A stretch of 64,000 nucleotides of DNA from Streptomyces sp. TP-A0874. GTDB lineage: Bacteria; Actinomycetota; Actinomycetes; Streptomycetales; Streptomycetaceae. The notes under the pieces were generated by a model. The model made no database searches and was not told the origin of the DNA. It was given only the letters and a program-made list of their open reading frames with translations. This document shows positions 25,755 to 33,856 of the stretch, one piece after another. The position numbers were made by a program, and so were the translations under genes. Each line of letters begins with the position of its first letter. The stretch's first letter is position 1. The stretch lies in NCBI RefSeq assembly GCF_001748085.1, contig NZ_BBZK01000015.1, positions 40,603 through 104,602 of the forward strand, given 5' to 3'.

Positions 25755-25818
25755 CGTGGTGATGCACAGCTCGTGGTGATGCACAGCTCGTGGTGATGCA
25801 CAGCTCGCGGCGATGCAC
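25755..25818. repeat. 17-bp tandem repeat, three full copies plus a partial one
   Basis: The unit CGTGGTGATGCACAGCT is repeated exactly three times and followed by a diverged partial copy. It starts 25 bp after the stop of the preceding gene. The unit is not a multiple of three and lies outside any gene. Confidence 0.8.
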
Positions 25819-26144
25819 CGGCCGCTCTCCCGTACCGGCCGGCCGGTCCGCCCGCCGGTGGAGCGCCGGGGCCGGCTGCCCCATCGCCCACGGATAACGC
25901 GGCGGGAGTTCCAGGCACCACCGCTCTGCCGTCTCCACCCGTGGCGCACATGAACCGCGGCACCCGAATTCCCCAGGCGGAAGAGGTGGCGGCAGGCCCG
26001 TCACCGTCCTCTGGACAAGACCGCCCCGAAGCCGCCCCTCCCGCTGCTCGCCGTACAGCCGCGATCATCAGCCACGACGCCCGGCCCTCGGGGCTCTGCG
26101 CCGGTCCGCCAAGGCCTTCGGGAGAGGGCTTGACACCGAGACAA

Positions 26145-26170
26145 CTCAACGGCTCCGCATACCGGTTGAG
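26145..26170. promoter_or_regulatory. Inverted repeat CTCAAC-N14-GTTGAG in the CYP157 gene upstream region
   Basis: The 649-bp stretch 25731-26379 has no gene. Besides the tandem repeat it holds this inverted repeat, 210-235 bp before the P450 start and just after a TTGACA at 26130-26135. The inner part contains AACGGCTC and GCATACCG, two 8-mers that recur upstream of the terpene synthase gene, which suggests shared control. Confidence 0.35.
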
Positions 26171-26379
26171 CTGGACGAGACGCTGCGGGGGCCTTGTGTT
26201 GGGCTTGCTAGGCTACGTGCGGTTCTGCGGCCATGAGCGGGGAGACTCGGCCGGTCGTGGACCAGCACCCGCTTGTCCGTGTCCGTGTTCGAGGCTTGAG
26301 AGCGCCGCTTCTCGCCAGGACACCTCGGAGCATAGATGGCGAGTGCCTCCTTCTCCTTGCCGCGACTTCGGAGGCTCGT

Positions 26380-27789
26380 ATGACATCCCCCAGCCCAGAC
26401 CACGCCCCCACCGGCGCGCGGGACGTACCGCCCCCGGGATGTCCCGCCCACGGTCTGGTCTCCGACGAGCTACTGCAGTTGGACGGCCCCGAAGGAAACG
26501 CCGACCCCCGGGGCATGTATGAAAAGCTCCGCAAAAAGCACGGCTCGGTAGCCCCTGTCGCACTCGCGGACGGTACTCACGCCTGGCTGGTCCTGGGTTA
26601 CGACGAGAATCGCGAGGTAATGCGGAACTCCTCGGTGTACTCGCGGGACTCGCGGCTGTGGACGCAGTCGCTTCCGGAGAACTCGCCATTGGCACCGACG
26701 GTCCAGTGGCAACCCGTCTGCGTCTTCGCCGACGGCGAGGAGCACCAGCGCCTCCGGGAGGCGCTCACCGCCAGTCTGGATCGCTGCGACCGCCGCGGCC
26801 TGCGCCGTCACATCACCCGCTTCGCCAACCAGCTGGTGGATTCCTTCGAAACGGGGCGGAGCGGGGGCCGCGTCGATCTGGTCGCCGAATTCGCCGAGCA
26901 GCTGCCGATGCTCGTGATGACCCAGCTGTTCGGAATGCCCGAGGAATACGGTCCCGATCTGGTGACCGCGGCCCGCGACCTGATGAAGGGCACCGAGAAC
27001 GCCCAGGCGAGCAATGCGTTCCTGGTCGAGAAACTCGAAGAGCTCGTGGCCCGCAAGAAGAGCCGCCCGGGCCCGGATATCGCCTCCTGGCTGCTCCAGC
27101 ACCCGGCGAACCTGACGGAGGAGGAGGTGATGCAGCATCTGCGTCTCATCCTCGTGGCCGCGAACGAGACCACGGTGAGCCTGATCTCCAGTGTGCTGGA
27201 GATGAACCTGACCGACGCACGTTTCCGCGGGAGCCTCGCGGGCGGCCAGATGACCCTGTCGGACGGGCTCCAGCACGTCCTGTGGGACCGCCCGCCGCTC
27301 TCCGTGGTCCCCGGCCGCTGGGCGACCGGCGACACCCGCCTCGGCGGCCAGGACATCAAGGCCGGCGACATGCTGCTGCTGGGCCTGGCCGCGGCCAACA
27401 CCGATCCGGCGGTCCGACCCGACCTCTCGGAACCGATGCACGGCAACAGCGCGCACCTGACCTTCAGCCTCGGTTCCCACGAGTGCCCGGGCGGGAGCAT
27501 CGGCCGAGCGATCACCGAAACCGGGATCGATGTACTGCTCGAGCGGCTGCCCGACCTACGGCTCGGGGTCGAGCCCAGGGAGCTGACGCGCACCTCCTCG
27601 TGGCTGAGTCAGCGGCTCGACACGCTCCCGGCCACTTTCACACATCGAAACGAGCCAAAAACGATCAACACCCGTACCAAGAAGGCCACCGCACCCAAGC
27701 CCGAGGCCGTCTCGCCCGTGGCGGACGACTCCGAGAACGCTGGCCGGCACCCACGAAAGCCGCTCTTCCGCTTCTTGGCCAGGCGATAG
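26380..27789 (+). CDS. Cytochrome P450 of the CYP157 type, lacking the ExxR motif
   Basis: 469 residues from an ATG at 26380 behind GGAGG. The heme-binding loop is normal (F-S-L-G-S-H-E-C-P-G, Cys369) and the I-helix reads A-A-N-E-T-T (260-265). At the K-helix, where P450s have ExxR, it has Q-H-V-L-W (298-302), so both Glu and Arg are missing. Loss of ExxR, the text V-F-A-D-G-E-E-H-x-R-L-R and P-G-R-W-A-T-G-D-T fit the CYP157 family, whose founder CYP157C1 has EQSLW there. The last 45 residues are a basic, low-complexity tail beyond the P450 fold. CYP157s usually sit in conservons with a CYP154; here the neighbour is a terpene synthase. Confidence 0.87.
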   Translation: MTSPSPDHAPTGARDVPPPGCPAHGLVSDELLQLDGPEGNADPRGMYEKLRKKHGSVAPVALADGTHAWLVLGYDENREVMRNSSVYSRDSRLWTQSLPENSPLAPTVQWQPVCVFADGEEHQRLREALTASLDRCDRRGLRRHITRFANQLVDSFETGRSGGRVDLVAEFAEQLPMLVMTQLFGMPEEYGPDLVTAARDLMKGTENAQASNAFLVEKLEELVARKKSRPGPDIASWLLQHPANLTEEEVMQHLRLILVAANETTVSLISSVLEMNLTDARFRGSLAGGQMTLSDGLQHVLWDRPPLSVVPGRWATGDTRLGGQDIKAGDMLLLGLAAANTDPAVRPDLSEPMHGNSAHLTFSLGSHECPGGSIGRAITETGIDVLLERLPDLRLGVEPRELTRTSSWLSQRLDTLPATFTHRNEPKTINTRTKKATAPKPEAVSPVADDSENAGRHPRKPLFRFLARR

Positions 27790-28110
27790 ACGCTGGTCAG
27801 CGCAGCCATCTAGTTGACACCCCATCAGCTACGCGACGGTGTCCGGATCTGCCCCCTCGCGGCGACCGGACGTCGTCGAGCGCCGTCCCGCCGCGGAACG
27901 GCCGTGGGGAGCGACTGCGCACCGACCACCGACAAGACCGCTATGTCCACTAAACACCCAGGTGACCAGCGACCGAGATGACTGTTTGCCTATGCCTGAC
28001 GGAGGGTAATCGGGCCTGCTCTGTGCGCCACCGAGTGGCGTGAAATGATCTCTGGGGCAGCGGCTCAGCCTGTGGCACAGTCTCGTTGAACGGCTCAACT
28101 GATGGGCGCG

Positions 28111-28146
28111 GTTCGGTATGCCCGCACACAGTTGGGCATACCGAAC
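28111..28146. promoter_or_regulatory. Perfect 13-bp inverted repeat upstream of the terpene synthase
   Basis: GTTCGGTATGCCC and GGGCATACCGAAC flank a 10-base spacer, 53-88 bp before the GTG start of the synthase. It could be an operator dimer site or an RNA hairpin. A weaker GTTGA-ACGGC-TCAAC repeat lies at 28085-28099. The rest of the 409-bp gap 27790-28198 shows no gene or clear terminator. Confidence 0.55.
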
Positions 28147-28198
28147 GCCGGCGACCGTTGGGCCTGGGTGCCATCTGGACAACTGAGAGGCGAGCACG

Positions 28199-29251
28199 GT
28201 GACGTTGACCGTACCGGAAATATATTCCCCCCTCCCGCCGGCCATTCACCCTCGTCACGCGGAGATCGACGCACAGACATCCCAGTGGGCACATGAATTC
28301 AAGATCGGCTCCGAGGACTTGCGCAGCCGGCTCATCGCCCATGATATCGGCACATTCGCCGCACGAATACTGCCGGAAGGCGACGAGGGCGCTGTCAGCA
28401 TCATCGCCGACTTCATCCTGTGGCTTTTCGGCGTGGACGACGGACATTGCGAGGAAGGGGACCTGGGTACCCGTCCCGGCGAACTCGCCGGGGAACTCTC
28501 GCGGCTGCTGCGGGTGGCCCAGGACCCGCAGGCGCCGCTGCTCCCCGACGATCCGCTGGCCGACGGGCTGCGCGATCTCCGGCTGAGGCTCGGGCAGTAC
28601 GCCACCGACAGCCAGATCGCCCGCTGGGTGGACGCGCTGCGCGAGTACTCCCTCTCGGTGGCCTGGGAGGCCGCCCATCGGGCCGCCGGAACCGTGCCCA
28701 GCCTGAGCGACTACACGCTGATGCGTCTCTACGACGGCGCCACCTCCGTCATCTACCCCCTGCTGGAGATGGGGCGGCGTTACGAGCTCAGGCAGGAGGA
28801 GAGGGACCGCAGAACCGTCCGGGCCATCTCGGAGATGTCCTCCTTCATCATCGCCTGGGACAACGACATCTTCTCCCACCACAAGGAGAGTCGGAGCTCG
28901 GGCTACTACCTCAACGCCATCCGGGTCCTGGAACACCACGAGAACCTCGACCCGGGCACGGCCCTCTCCGTGGCCATCCGCCAGCGCGATTCGGTCATGG
29001 CGCATTTCCTGTACGTCCGTGACCGGCTTCTGCAGGACGCGAGTCCGGAGCTGGTCCAGTACCTGGAAAGCCTGGGGCATTTCATACGCGGCGCACAGGA
29101 CTGGGGAATCAGTTCACACCGCTATACCACCCCGGAGGATCCCGCGGATCTGCCCACCGCGTTCTCCTCCTCCTTCGCGGACACGAATCAGGCTCCGCTG
29201 GATATCCCCGTCATCTCCCACTGGTGGGACCCAGACCTCTTCTCATGGTAG
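28199..29251 (+). CDS. Class I terpene synthase (sesquiterpene or diterpene cyclase)
   Basis: 350 residues from a GTG at 28199 (GAGAGG upstream). All bacterial terpene synthase motifs are present with correct spacing: acidic D-D-G-H-C-E-E at 80-86, NSE triad N-D-I-F-S-H-H-K-E at 222-230, pyrophosphate sensor Arg176 exactly 46 residues before the triad, and the C-terminal R-Y at 310-311. It should be active on a linear prenyl diphosphate with Mg2+. The chain length of the substrate and the product cannot be told; it lacks the marks of geosmin or 2-methylisoborneol synthases. It lies between two P450 genes, 44 bp from the second. Confidence 0.92.
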   Translation: MTLTVPEIYSPLPPAIHPRHAEIDAQTSQWAHEFKIGSEDLRSRLIAHDIGTFAARILPEGDEGAVSIIADFILWLFGVDDGHCEEGDLGTRPGELAGELSRLLRVAQDPQAPLLPDDPLADGLRDLRLRLGQYATDSQIARWVDALREYSLSVAWEAAHRAAGTVPSLSDYTLMRLYDGATSVIYPLLEMGRRYELRQEERDRRTVRAISEMSSFIIAWDNDIFSHHKESRSSGYYLNAIRVLEHHENLDPGTALSVAIRQRDSVMAHFLYVRDRLLQDASPELVQYLESLGHFIRGAQDWGISSHRYTTPEDPADLPTAFSSSFADTNQAPLDIPVISHWWDPDLFSW

Positions 29252-29295
29252 CCAGCCGCCAGTTCAACGGCACAAGAAACGAGAAAGGGTACCTG

Positions 29296-30642
29296 ATGTC
29301 CACCGCGCTGAAATCCGTTCCGCGGGCCCCCGGAAAGATACCGCTCCTGGGACACACCTGGCCGCTGCTGCGCGACCCCCTCGGTTTTCTCAAGTCCCTC
29401 CGCGAGACGGGGGACCTGGTCCGCATCGAGGTGGGGACGCTACCGGTCTACATGGCCGTCAGTGCGCAGATGGTGCAGGAGGTGATGGTCCGCCAGGCCC
29501 GCAGCTTCGAGAAGGGCAGGCTGTACGACCGCGTGCAGAAACTGGTCGGTCAGGGCCTCGCGACAGCGAGCGGGGAAGTCCACCGCCGGCACCGCCGACT
29601 GGTGCAACCGGTCTTCCACCACCAGCGCATCGCGGGCTACGCGGAGGTCATGAGCAAGCGCGCCTGGGAGCTGTCCGAATCCTGGAGTCCCGGCCAGGAG
29701 ATAGCCGTCGACCAGGTGATGGGGCAGCTCGCGATCGAGATCCTGGCCGAGACGATGTTCTCGGCGGACATCGGCCGCCCGGCCGTCGAGGCGGTGCGGC
29801 GCGACCTGCCGGTGATCCTGAAGAACATGCTGATCCGCGCGGCGTCCCCGAAGATCCTCGACCGGGTGCCCATCCGCCCCAACCGCGACTTCGACCGCGC
29901 CGCCGACAGCATGCGCCAGGTCATCGACGAGGTGATCGCCAACACCCGCCGGTCCGGTCAGCAACCGGGGCAGGCCGACCTGCTCTCCCTCCTCCTCGAC
30001 GCGCGTGACGCGGACACCGGCGAGGCGCTGACCGACGCCGAGGTCAGGGACGAGTTGACGACGATGCTCTTCGCCGGCACGGAGACCACCGCCTCGACCC
30101 TCTCCTGGTCGCTCCACGAGATCGCCCGGCACCCGGACGTCGAGAAGCAGGTGCGTGCGGAAATCGACGAGGTGGTCGGCTCCCGCCCGGTGACCGCCGA
30201 GGACATCCCGCGTCTGCCGACCATCCGCCGGGTGCTGGACGAGGTGATCCGGCTGCACGGGGTCACCCTCGTGATGCGCCGCACGCTCGAACCGGTCGAA
30301 CTCGGGGGCTACCACCTTCCGGCCGGTGCGGAGATCGGGATCAGCCTCTACGCCATGCACCGCTCTCCCGACCTCTACGACGATCCGGACCGCTTCGACC
30401 CGGACCGCTGGCTGCCCGAACGCCGGGCGGCCGTGCCCCGGGAAGCGTTCGTACCCTTCGGCGCGGGAGCCCGGAAGTGCGTCGGCGACGCGTTCAGCTG
30501 GACCGAAGCCACGATCGTCCTGGCGACGATCCTCGCCCGCTGGTCCCTGGAACCGGCCCCCGGCCACACCCCGAGGGAGGCGGCATCCGCCATGGCCCAC
30601 CCCGACCACGTGCCGATGGTGATCAGGCCCCGGGACAACTGA
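29296..30642 (+). CDS. Cytochrome P450, pentalenene-oxygenase-like (CYP183-type)
   Basis: A 448-residue complete P450: I-helix A-G-T-E-T-T (260-265), K-helix E-V-I-R (316-319, intact), heme loop F-G-A-G-A-R-K-C-V-G (Cys395). Its N-terminus S-V-P-R-A-P-G-K-I-P-L-L-G-H and overall text recall pentalenene oxygenase PtlI and relatives, which oxidise terpene hydrocarbons. The gene starts 44 bp after the synthase, so co-transcription and oxidation of the synthase product are likely. A strong terminator follows. No ferredoxin gene is near. Confidence 0.88.
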   Translation: MSTALKSVPRAPGKIPLLGHTWPLLRDPLGFLKSLRETGDLVRIEVGTLPVYMAVSAQMVQEVMVRQARSFEKGRLYDRVQKLVGQGLATASGEVHRRHRRLVQPVFHHQRIAGYAEVMSKRAWELSESWSPGQEIAVDQVMGQLAIEILAETMFSADIGRPAVEAVRRDLPVILKNMLIRAASPKILDRVPIRPNRDFDRAADSMRQVIDEVIANTRRSGQQPGQADLLSLLLDARDADTGEALTDAEVRDELTTMLFAGTETTASTLSWSLHEIARHPDVEKQVRAEIDEVVGSRPVTAEDIPRLPTIRRVLDEVIRLHGVTLVMRRTLEPVELGGYHLPAGAEIGISLYAMHRSPDLYDDPDRFDPDRWLPERRAAVPREAFVPFGAGARKCVGDAFSWTEATIVLATILARWSLEPAPGHTPREAASAMAHPDHVPMVIRPRDN

Positions 30643-30651
30643 GCCAGTCCC

Positions 30652-30696
30652 AACGAAGCCGTCCCGGAGGCCAGGAGCCTCCGGGACGGCTTCGTT
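30652..30696. terminator. Perfect 20-bp hairpin ending the terpene locus
   Basis: AACGAAGCCGTCCCGGAGGC pairs exactly with its complement across a five-base CAGGA loop, beginning nine bases after the second P450's stop. It is a very stable terminator. Confidence 0.88.
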
Positions 30697-30868
30697 CGAG
30701 AAGCGGAAGGGGCCACGCCCCACCTCCCGCACCCACCCCCACGCTCCTCTCCCCTCTCACCCCGCCGCGGGCGCGGCGCCCAAACCCACCGGAGGGGTGC
30801 CGGCGCCGGGTGGGCGGCGACGGGAGGGGAGGGGCGGGGTCGGAGCGGGCGGGGGTGCCGAGACGCTG

Positions 30869-30935
30869 CCGGATATTTGCGGGGCCAACCCACCCGCACC
30901 CGAAGACACACCCGCACAGCCCCGTAAATATCCGG
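30869..30935. repeat. Inverted-repeat element CCGGATATTTGCGGGG / CCCCGTAAATATCCGG
   Basis: 16-base arms with one mismatch enclose 35 bp, within a 468-bp stretch (30643-31110) that is extremely C-rich on this strand and has no gene. The AT-rich ATATTT cores stand out in this genome. It looks like a small dispersed Streptomyces intergenic repeat or a MITE end pair; I see no ORF associated with it. Confidence 0.45.
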
Positions 30936-31110
30936 TCACGGCACCCCCCGCCCGCGCAGGCCACGACCCCGCACCACCCACCGGCACGCCACCCACCCAG
31001 CACCGGCAGCCCCGAACCCCATCCACCGCCCGCCCCATTCCACCGCCCGCCCCACCCACGTCGCACCCCCTCCCCCTCCCCCCCTATCGTCGTCACGGAG
31101 ACGAGAGCAG

Positions 31111-32604
31111 GTGGCCATGGCCGAGAGGGAGAGTGAGGCACCGGGCGGCGATCCGCACCGCTGGTGGGCGCTGGTGGTGATCGCGTTGGCCCAGCTCATG
31201 GTGGTGCTCGACGCCACCATCGTGAACATCGCGCTACCGTCCGCCCAGCGGGAGCTGCACATCTCCAACGGCAACCGCCAGTGGGTGCTGACCGCCTACA
31301 CGCTGGCCTTCGGGGGCCTGCTGCTGATCGGCGGCAGGGTCGCCGACCTGGTCGGCCGGAAGCGGACCTTCATCATCGGGCTGATCGGCTTCGCCGTCGC
31401 CTCCGGTCTGGGTGGCGCGGCCGAGAGCCAGGGCATGCTGTTCGGCGCCCGTGCCCTCCAGGGCTGCTTCGGGGCGCTGCTGGCGCCTTCCGCGCTCTCC
31501 CTGCTCTCCACCACGTTCACCGACCCCGCGGAGCGCGGCAAGGCGTTCGGGGTGTTCAGCGCGGTGGCCGGCGGGGGTGCGGCGATCGGCCTGATCGGCG
31601 GTGGGCTGCTCACCGAGTACCTGGAGTGGCGGTGGTGCCTGTACGTGAACGTGCCGGTGGCGCTGGTGGCGGTCCTCGGCGCGTTGACGCTGCTCCACGA
31701 CCGGCCCGGGCACGCCGAGGTCCGGCTCGACCTGCGGGGCGTCGTGCTGGGCTGCGGCGGTCTGCTGGCGCTCGTCTACGGAGTGAGCGAGGCGGAGTCC
31801 CGCGGATGGTCGAGCCGGCTGGTTCTGGGGCTGTTCGTCGCCGCCGCGCTGCTGCTCTCCGGGTTCGTCCTCTGGCAGCGGCGCGCCCCGGCCCCGCTGC
31901 TGCCGCTACACATCATCCGGGACCACAGCCGCGGTGGCTCGATGCTGACGATGGCGCTGGCCACCACCGGGATGTACGGGCTCTTCCTGATCCTGACCTA
32001 CTACTTCCAGCGCGTGGTCGGGTACTCGCCGATCCGGACCGGCCTCGCCTTCCTCCCGCTGGCCGCGATGATCATCATCGGTGCCACCCAGATCTCCGCC
32101 CGGCTGCTCCCCCGGGTCGCCCCTCGGCTGCTGATGGCCCCCGGCATGCTGCTGGCCGCCGTGGGGATGCTGCTGCTGACCCGTCTGACGGCCGAGTCCT
32201 CGTACGTGTCGGAACTGCTGCCGGCCGAGCTGCTGCTCGGGCTGGGCATGGGACTGACCTTCATGCCGGTGATGGCCACGGCCACCGCCGGGGTGGCGCC
32301 GCGGGACTCGGGGGTGACTTCGGCGTCGGTCAACACCGCCCAGCAGGTCGGCGGCTCGATCGGCATCGCGCTGCTCAACACGATCGCGACCAGCCAGGGG
32401 CGGCACTACATCACCCCCCGGCTGGCCGAGGCGGCCCGGAAAGGGCATCTCACGCCGTCGGCGCGGGAGGCGATCCTCCGCGACGGGGTGGTGCACGGCT
32501 TCACCGTGGCCGCCGCCTGGGCGGCGCTGATCATGCTGCTGGCGGCGGTGGTCGCCGGCACCCTGGTGACCCGGGGGCCCGGGAACGCCCCGACGCCGCC
32601 CTGA
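31111..32604 (+). CDS. MFS drug exporter, DHA2/EmrB-QacA type (14 spans)
   Basis: A 497-residue membrane transporter starting at a GTG (31111; ATG 31117 is an alternative). The first span carries L-M-V-V-L-D-A-T-I-V-N-I-A-L-P, the DHA2 signature, followed by Q-W-V-L-T-A-Y-T-L and G-R-V-A-D-L-V-G-R-K-R (motif A). The length and repeated hydrophobic segments fit 14 spans. It should expel a small molecule using the proton gradient. It lies just after the terpene locus and before a LuxR-type gene, so it could serve the terpenoid or the peptide. Confidence 0.88.
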   Translation: MAMAERESEAPGGDPHRWWALVVIALAQLMVVLDATIVNIALPSAQRELHISNGNRQWVLTAYTLAFGGLLLIGGRVADLVGRKRTFIIGLIGFAVASGLGGAAESQGMLFGARALQGCFGALLAPSALSLLSTTFTDPAERGKAFGVFSAVAGGGAAIGLIGGGLLTEYLEWRWCLYVNVPVALVAVLGALTLLHDRPGHAEVRLDLRGVVLGCGGLLALVYGVSEAESRGWSSRLVLGLFVAAALLLSGFVLWQRRAPAPLLPLHIIRDHSRGGSMLTMALATTGMYGLFLILTYYFQRVVGYSPIRTGLAFLPLAAMIIIGATQISARLLPRVAPRLLMAPGMLLAAVGMLLLTRLTAESSYVSELLPAELLLGLGMGLTFMPVMATATAGVAPRDSGVTSASVNTAQQVGGSIGIALLNTIATSQGRHYITPRLAEAARKGHLTPSAREAILRDGVVHGFTVAAAWAALIMLLAAVVAGTLVTRGPGNAPTPP

Positions 32605-32660
32605 ACCGCGGCCGGCAGTAGCAGCCCCGCGGTCCCCCCAGGGTCGTCGGCCGCGGTGGG

Positions 32661-33614
32661 TCAGACCAGGCCGACCTGCATCGCGCGCACCCCCGCCTGG
32701 AAGCGGCTACGCGCGTCCAGCGCGACCATCGCCGAGGCGACGTCGTTCCGGACCGTGCGCACGCTGCACCCCAGCCGGCGGGCTATCGCGTCGTCGGTCA
32801 GGCCCTCGGCGAGCAGCCGGAGCACGATCTCGGAGCGGGGCCGGCGCGCCCCGCCGGCGTACGCCGGACGGCCTGCCTGCCGGACGGCCGCACCGTGCTC
32901 CCAGAGCCGGTCGGCGAGTGCGCCGAGGCGTTCGAGTTCGGCGGGGGCCCGGATCACCCGGACCCGGTCGGCGTCGTTGAGCAGCACCGCGACCACCCCG
33001 TCCATGATCACCGCGCGGAAGGGCACCACCCCGACCGAGCGCGGTGGGGTGTCCTGCTCGGCCAACCACTGCGCGTGGGCCGCCGCGGCGGGGGTCTGCA
33101 GGACGGACGAGGCCCAGACGGCCCGCACCGTGGCTCCGCGCCGCAGCGCCATGTCGACGATGGGGCGGGAGAGTTCGAAGGCGCCCTCGACGTAGCCGGG
33201 CACCAGGAAGACGATCTCCCGCTCGACCTTGGCGACCATCCGCTCGATGGTGACCGAGGCGTTGTCCCAGCTGTCGGATGCGGCGATGGGTCCGCCGGTG
33301 CGCTCGGCCGCCCGCTCGTGCAGCGAGATGAAGCGCTCGACCTCGACCGGCCGCGGCTGGGGCGCCCGCCCCTGTCTCATCCGGCGGGCGAGCAGGGCGG
33401 GGAGCGCGATGCAGGGTTCGACGGCGCGCACCGCTCCGCCCACGTCCCCCGAGCCGCTGGCCAGTCCGTCGGCGCGGAGTCCTTCGACGAGCGCGACGAC
33501 CTCCCCCTCGGGCCAGCCGAGCGCGCCGGCGAGTTCATCCGTCCGCCATCTCGCCCGGAGCAGCAGCTTGCGATAGACAAGCTCGGAGCGCCTGTCCAGA
33601 CCGATCCCAGCCAC
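32661..33614 (-). CDS. LuxR-type regulator with N-terminal TrmB-like helix-turn-helix
   Basis: About 317 residues from a GTG at 33614 (VVAGIGLDRRSELVYRKLLL). The N-terminal 70 residues resemble a TrmB/winged-helix domain, the middle has no named domain, and the C-terminus has a LuxR HTH: L-A-E-G-L-T-D-D-A-I-A-R-R-L-G-C-S-V-R-T-V-R-N-D-V. Such proteins are frequent pathway regulators in Streptomyces gene clusters. The frame is open to 33755 but lacks support there. It lies 242 bp downstream of the catalytically degenerate NRPS gene, on the same strand. Convergent with the MFS gene. Confidence 0.75.
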   Translation of the reverse strand: MAGIGLDRRSELVYRKLLLRARWRTDELAGALGWPEGEVVALVEGLRADGLASGSGDVGGAVRAVEPCIALPALLARRMRQGRAPQPRPVEVERFISLHERAAERTGGPIAASDSWDNASVTIERMVAKVEREIVFLVPGYVEGAFELSRPIVDMALRRGATVRAVWASSVLQTPAAAAHAQWLAEQDTPPRSVGVVPFRAVIMDGVVAVLLNDADRVRVIRAPAELERLGALADRLWEHGAAVRQAGRPAYAGGARRPRSEIVLRLLAEGLTDDAIARRLGCSVRTVRNDVASAMVALDARSRFQAGVRAMQVGLV

Positions 33615-33856
33615 GACCAACCTCGCCGAACCTCGCCGTGCGGAGGGGTTCACCCCGCCCGCTCCATCGGGGCCAACGTATGTCCATCCCGCGTCGATCA
33701 GCCCACCTGAGCGTCGCTTTCGACAGCTTGGTGCCACGGCCGGGCGGTTTCCCACCGCAAAGCCATGACGGCCGGTGACTACCGGCCATGCGCGACGGGC
33801 GGGTTCCCCGGTTTCAACGGGTGGTGTGGGTCAGCTCCGGCACGACTGGTTCCCCG

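Noticed and set aside
25755..25818. CRISPR-like array
   Set aside because: The 17-bp units are directly joined with no spacers, so it is a simple tandem repeat. No cas genes are in the window.
748..27789. The CYP157-type P450 as part of the conservon
   Set aside because: CYP157 genes often belong to conservons, but this one is 23 kb away from cvnABCD with many unrelated genes between.
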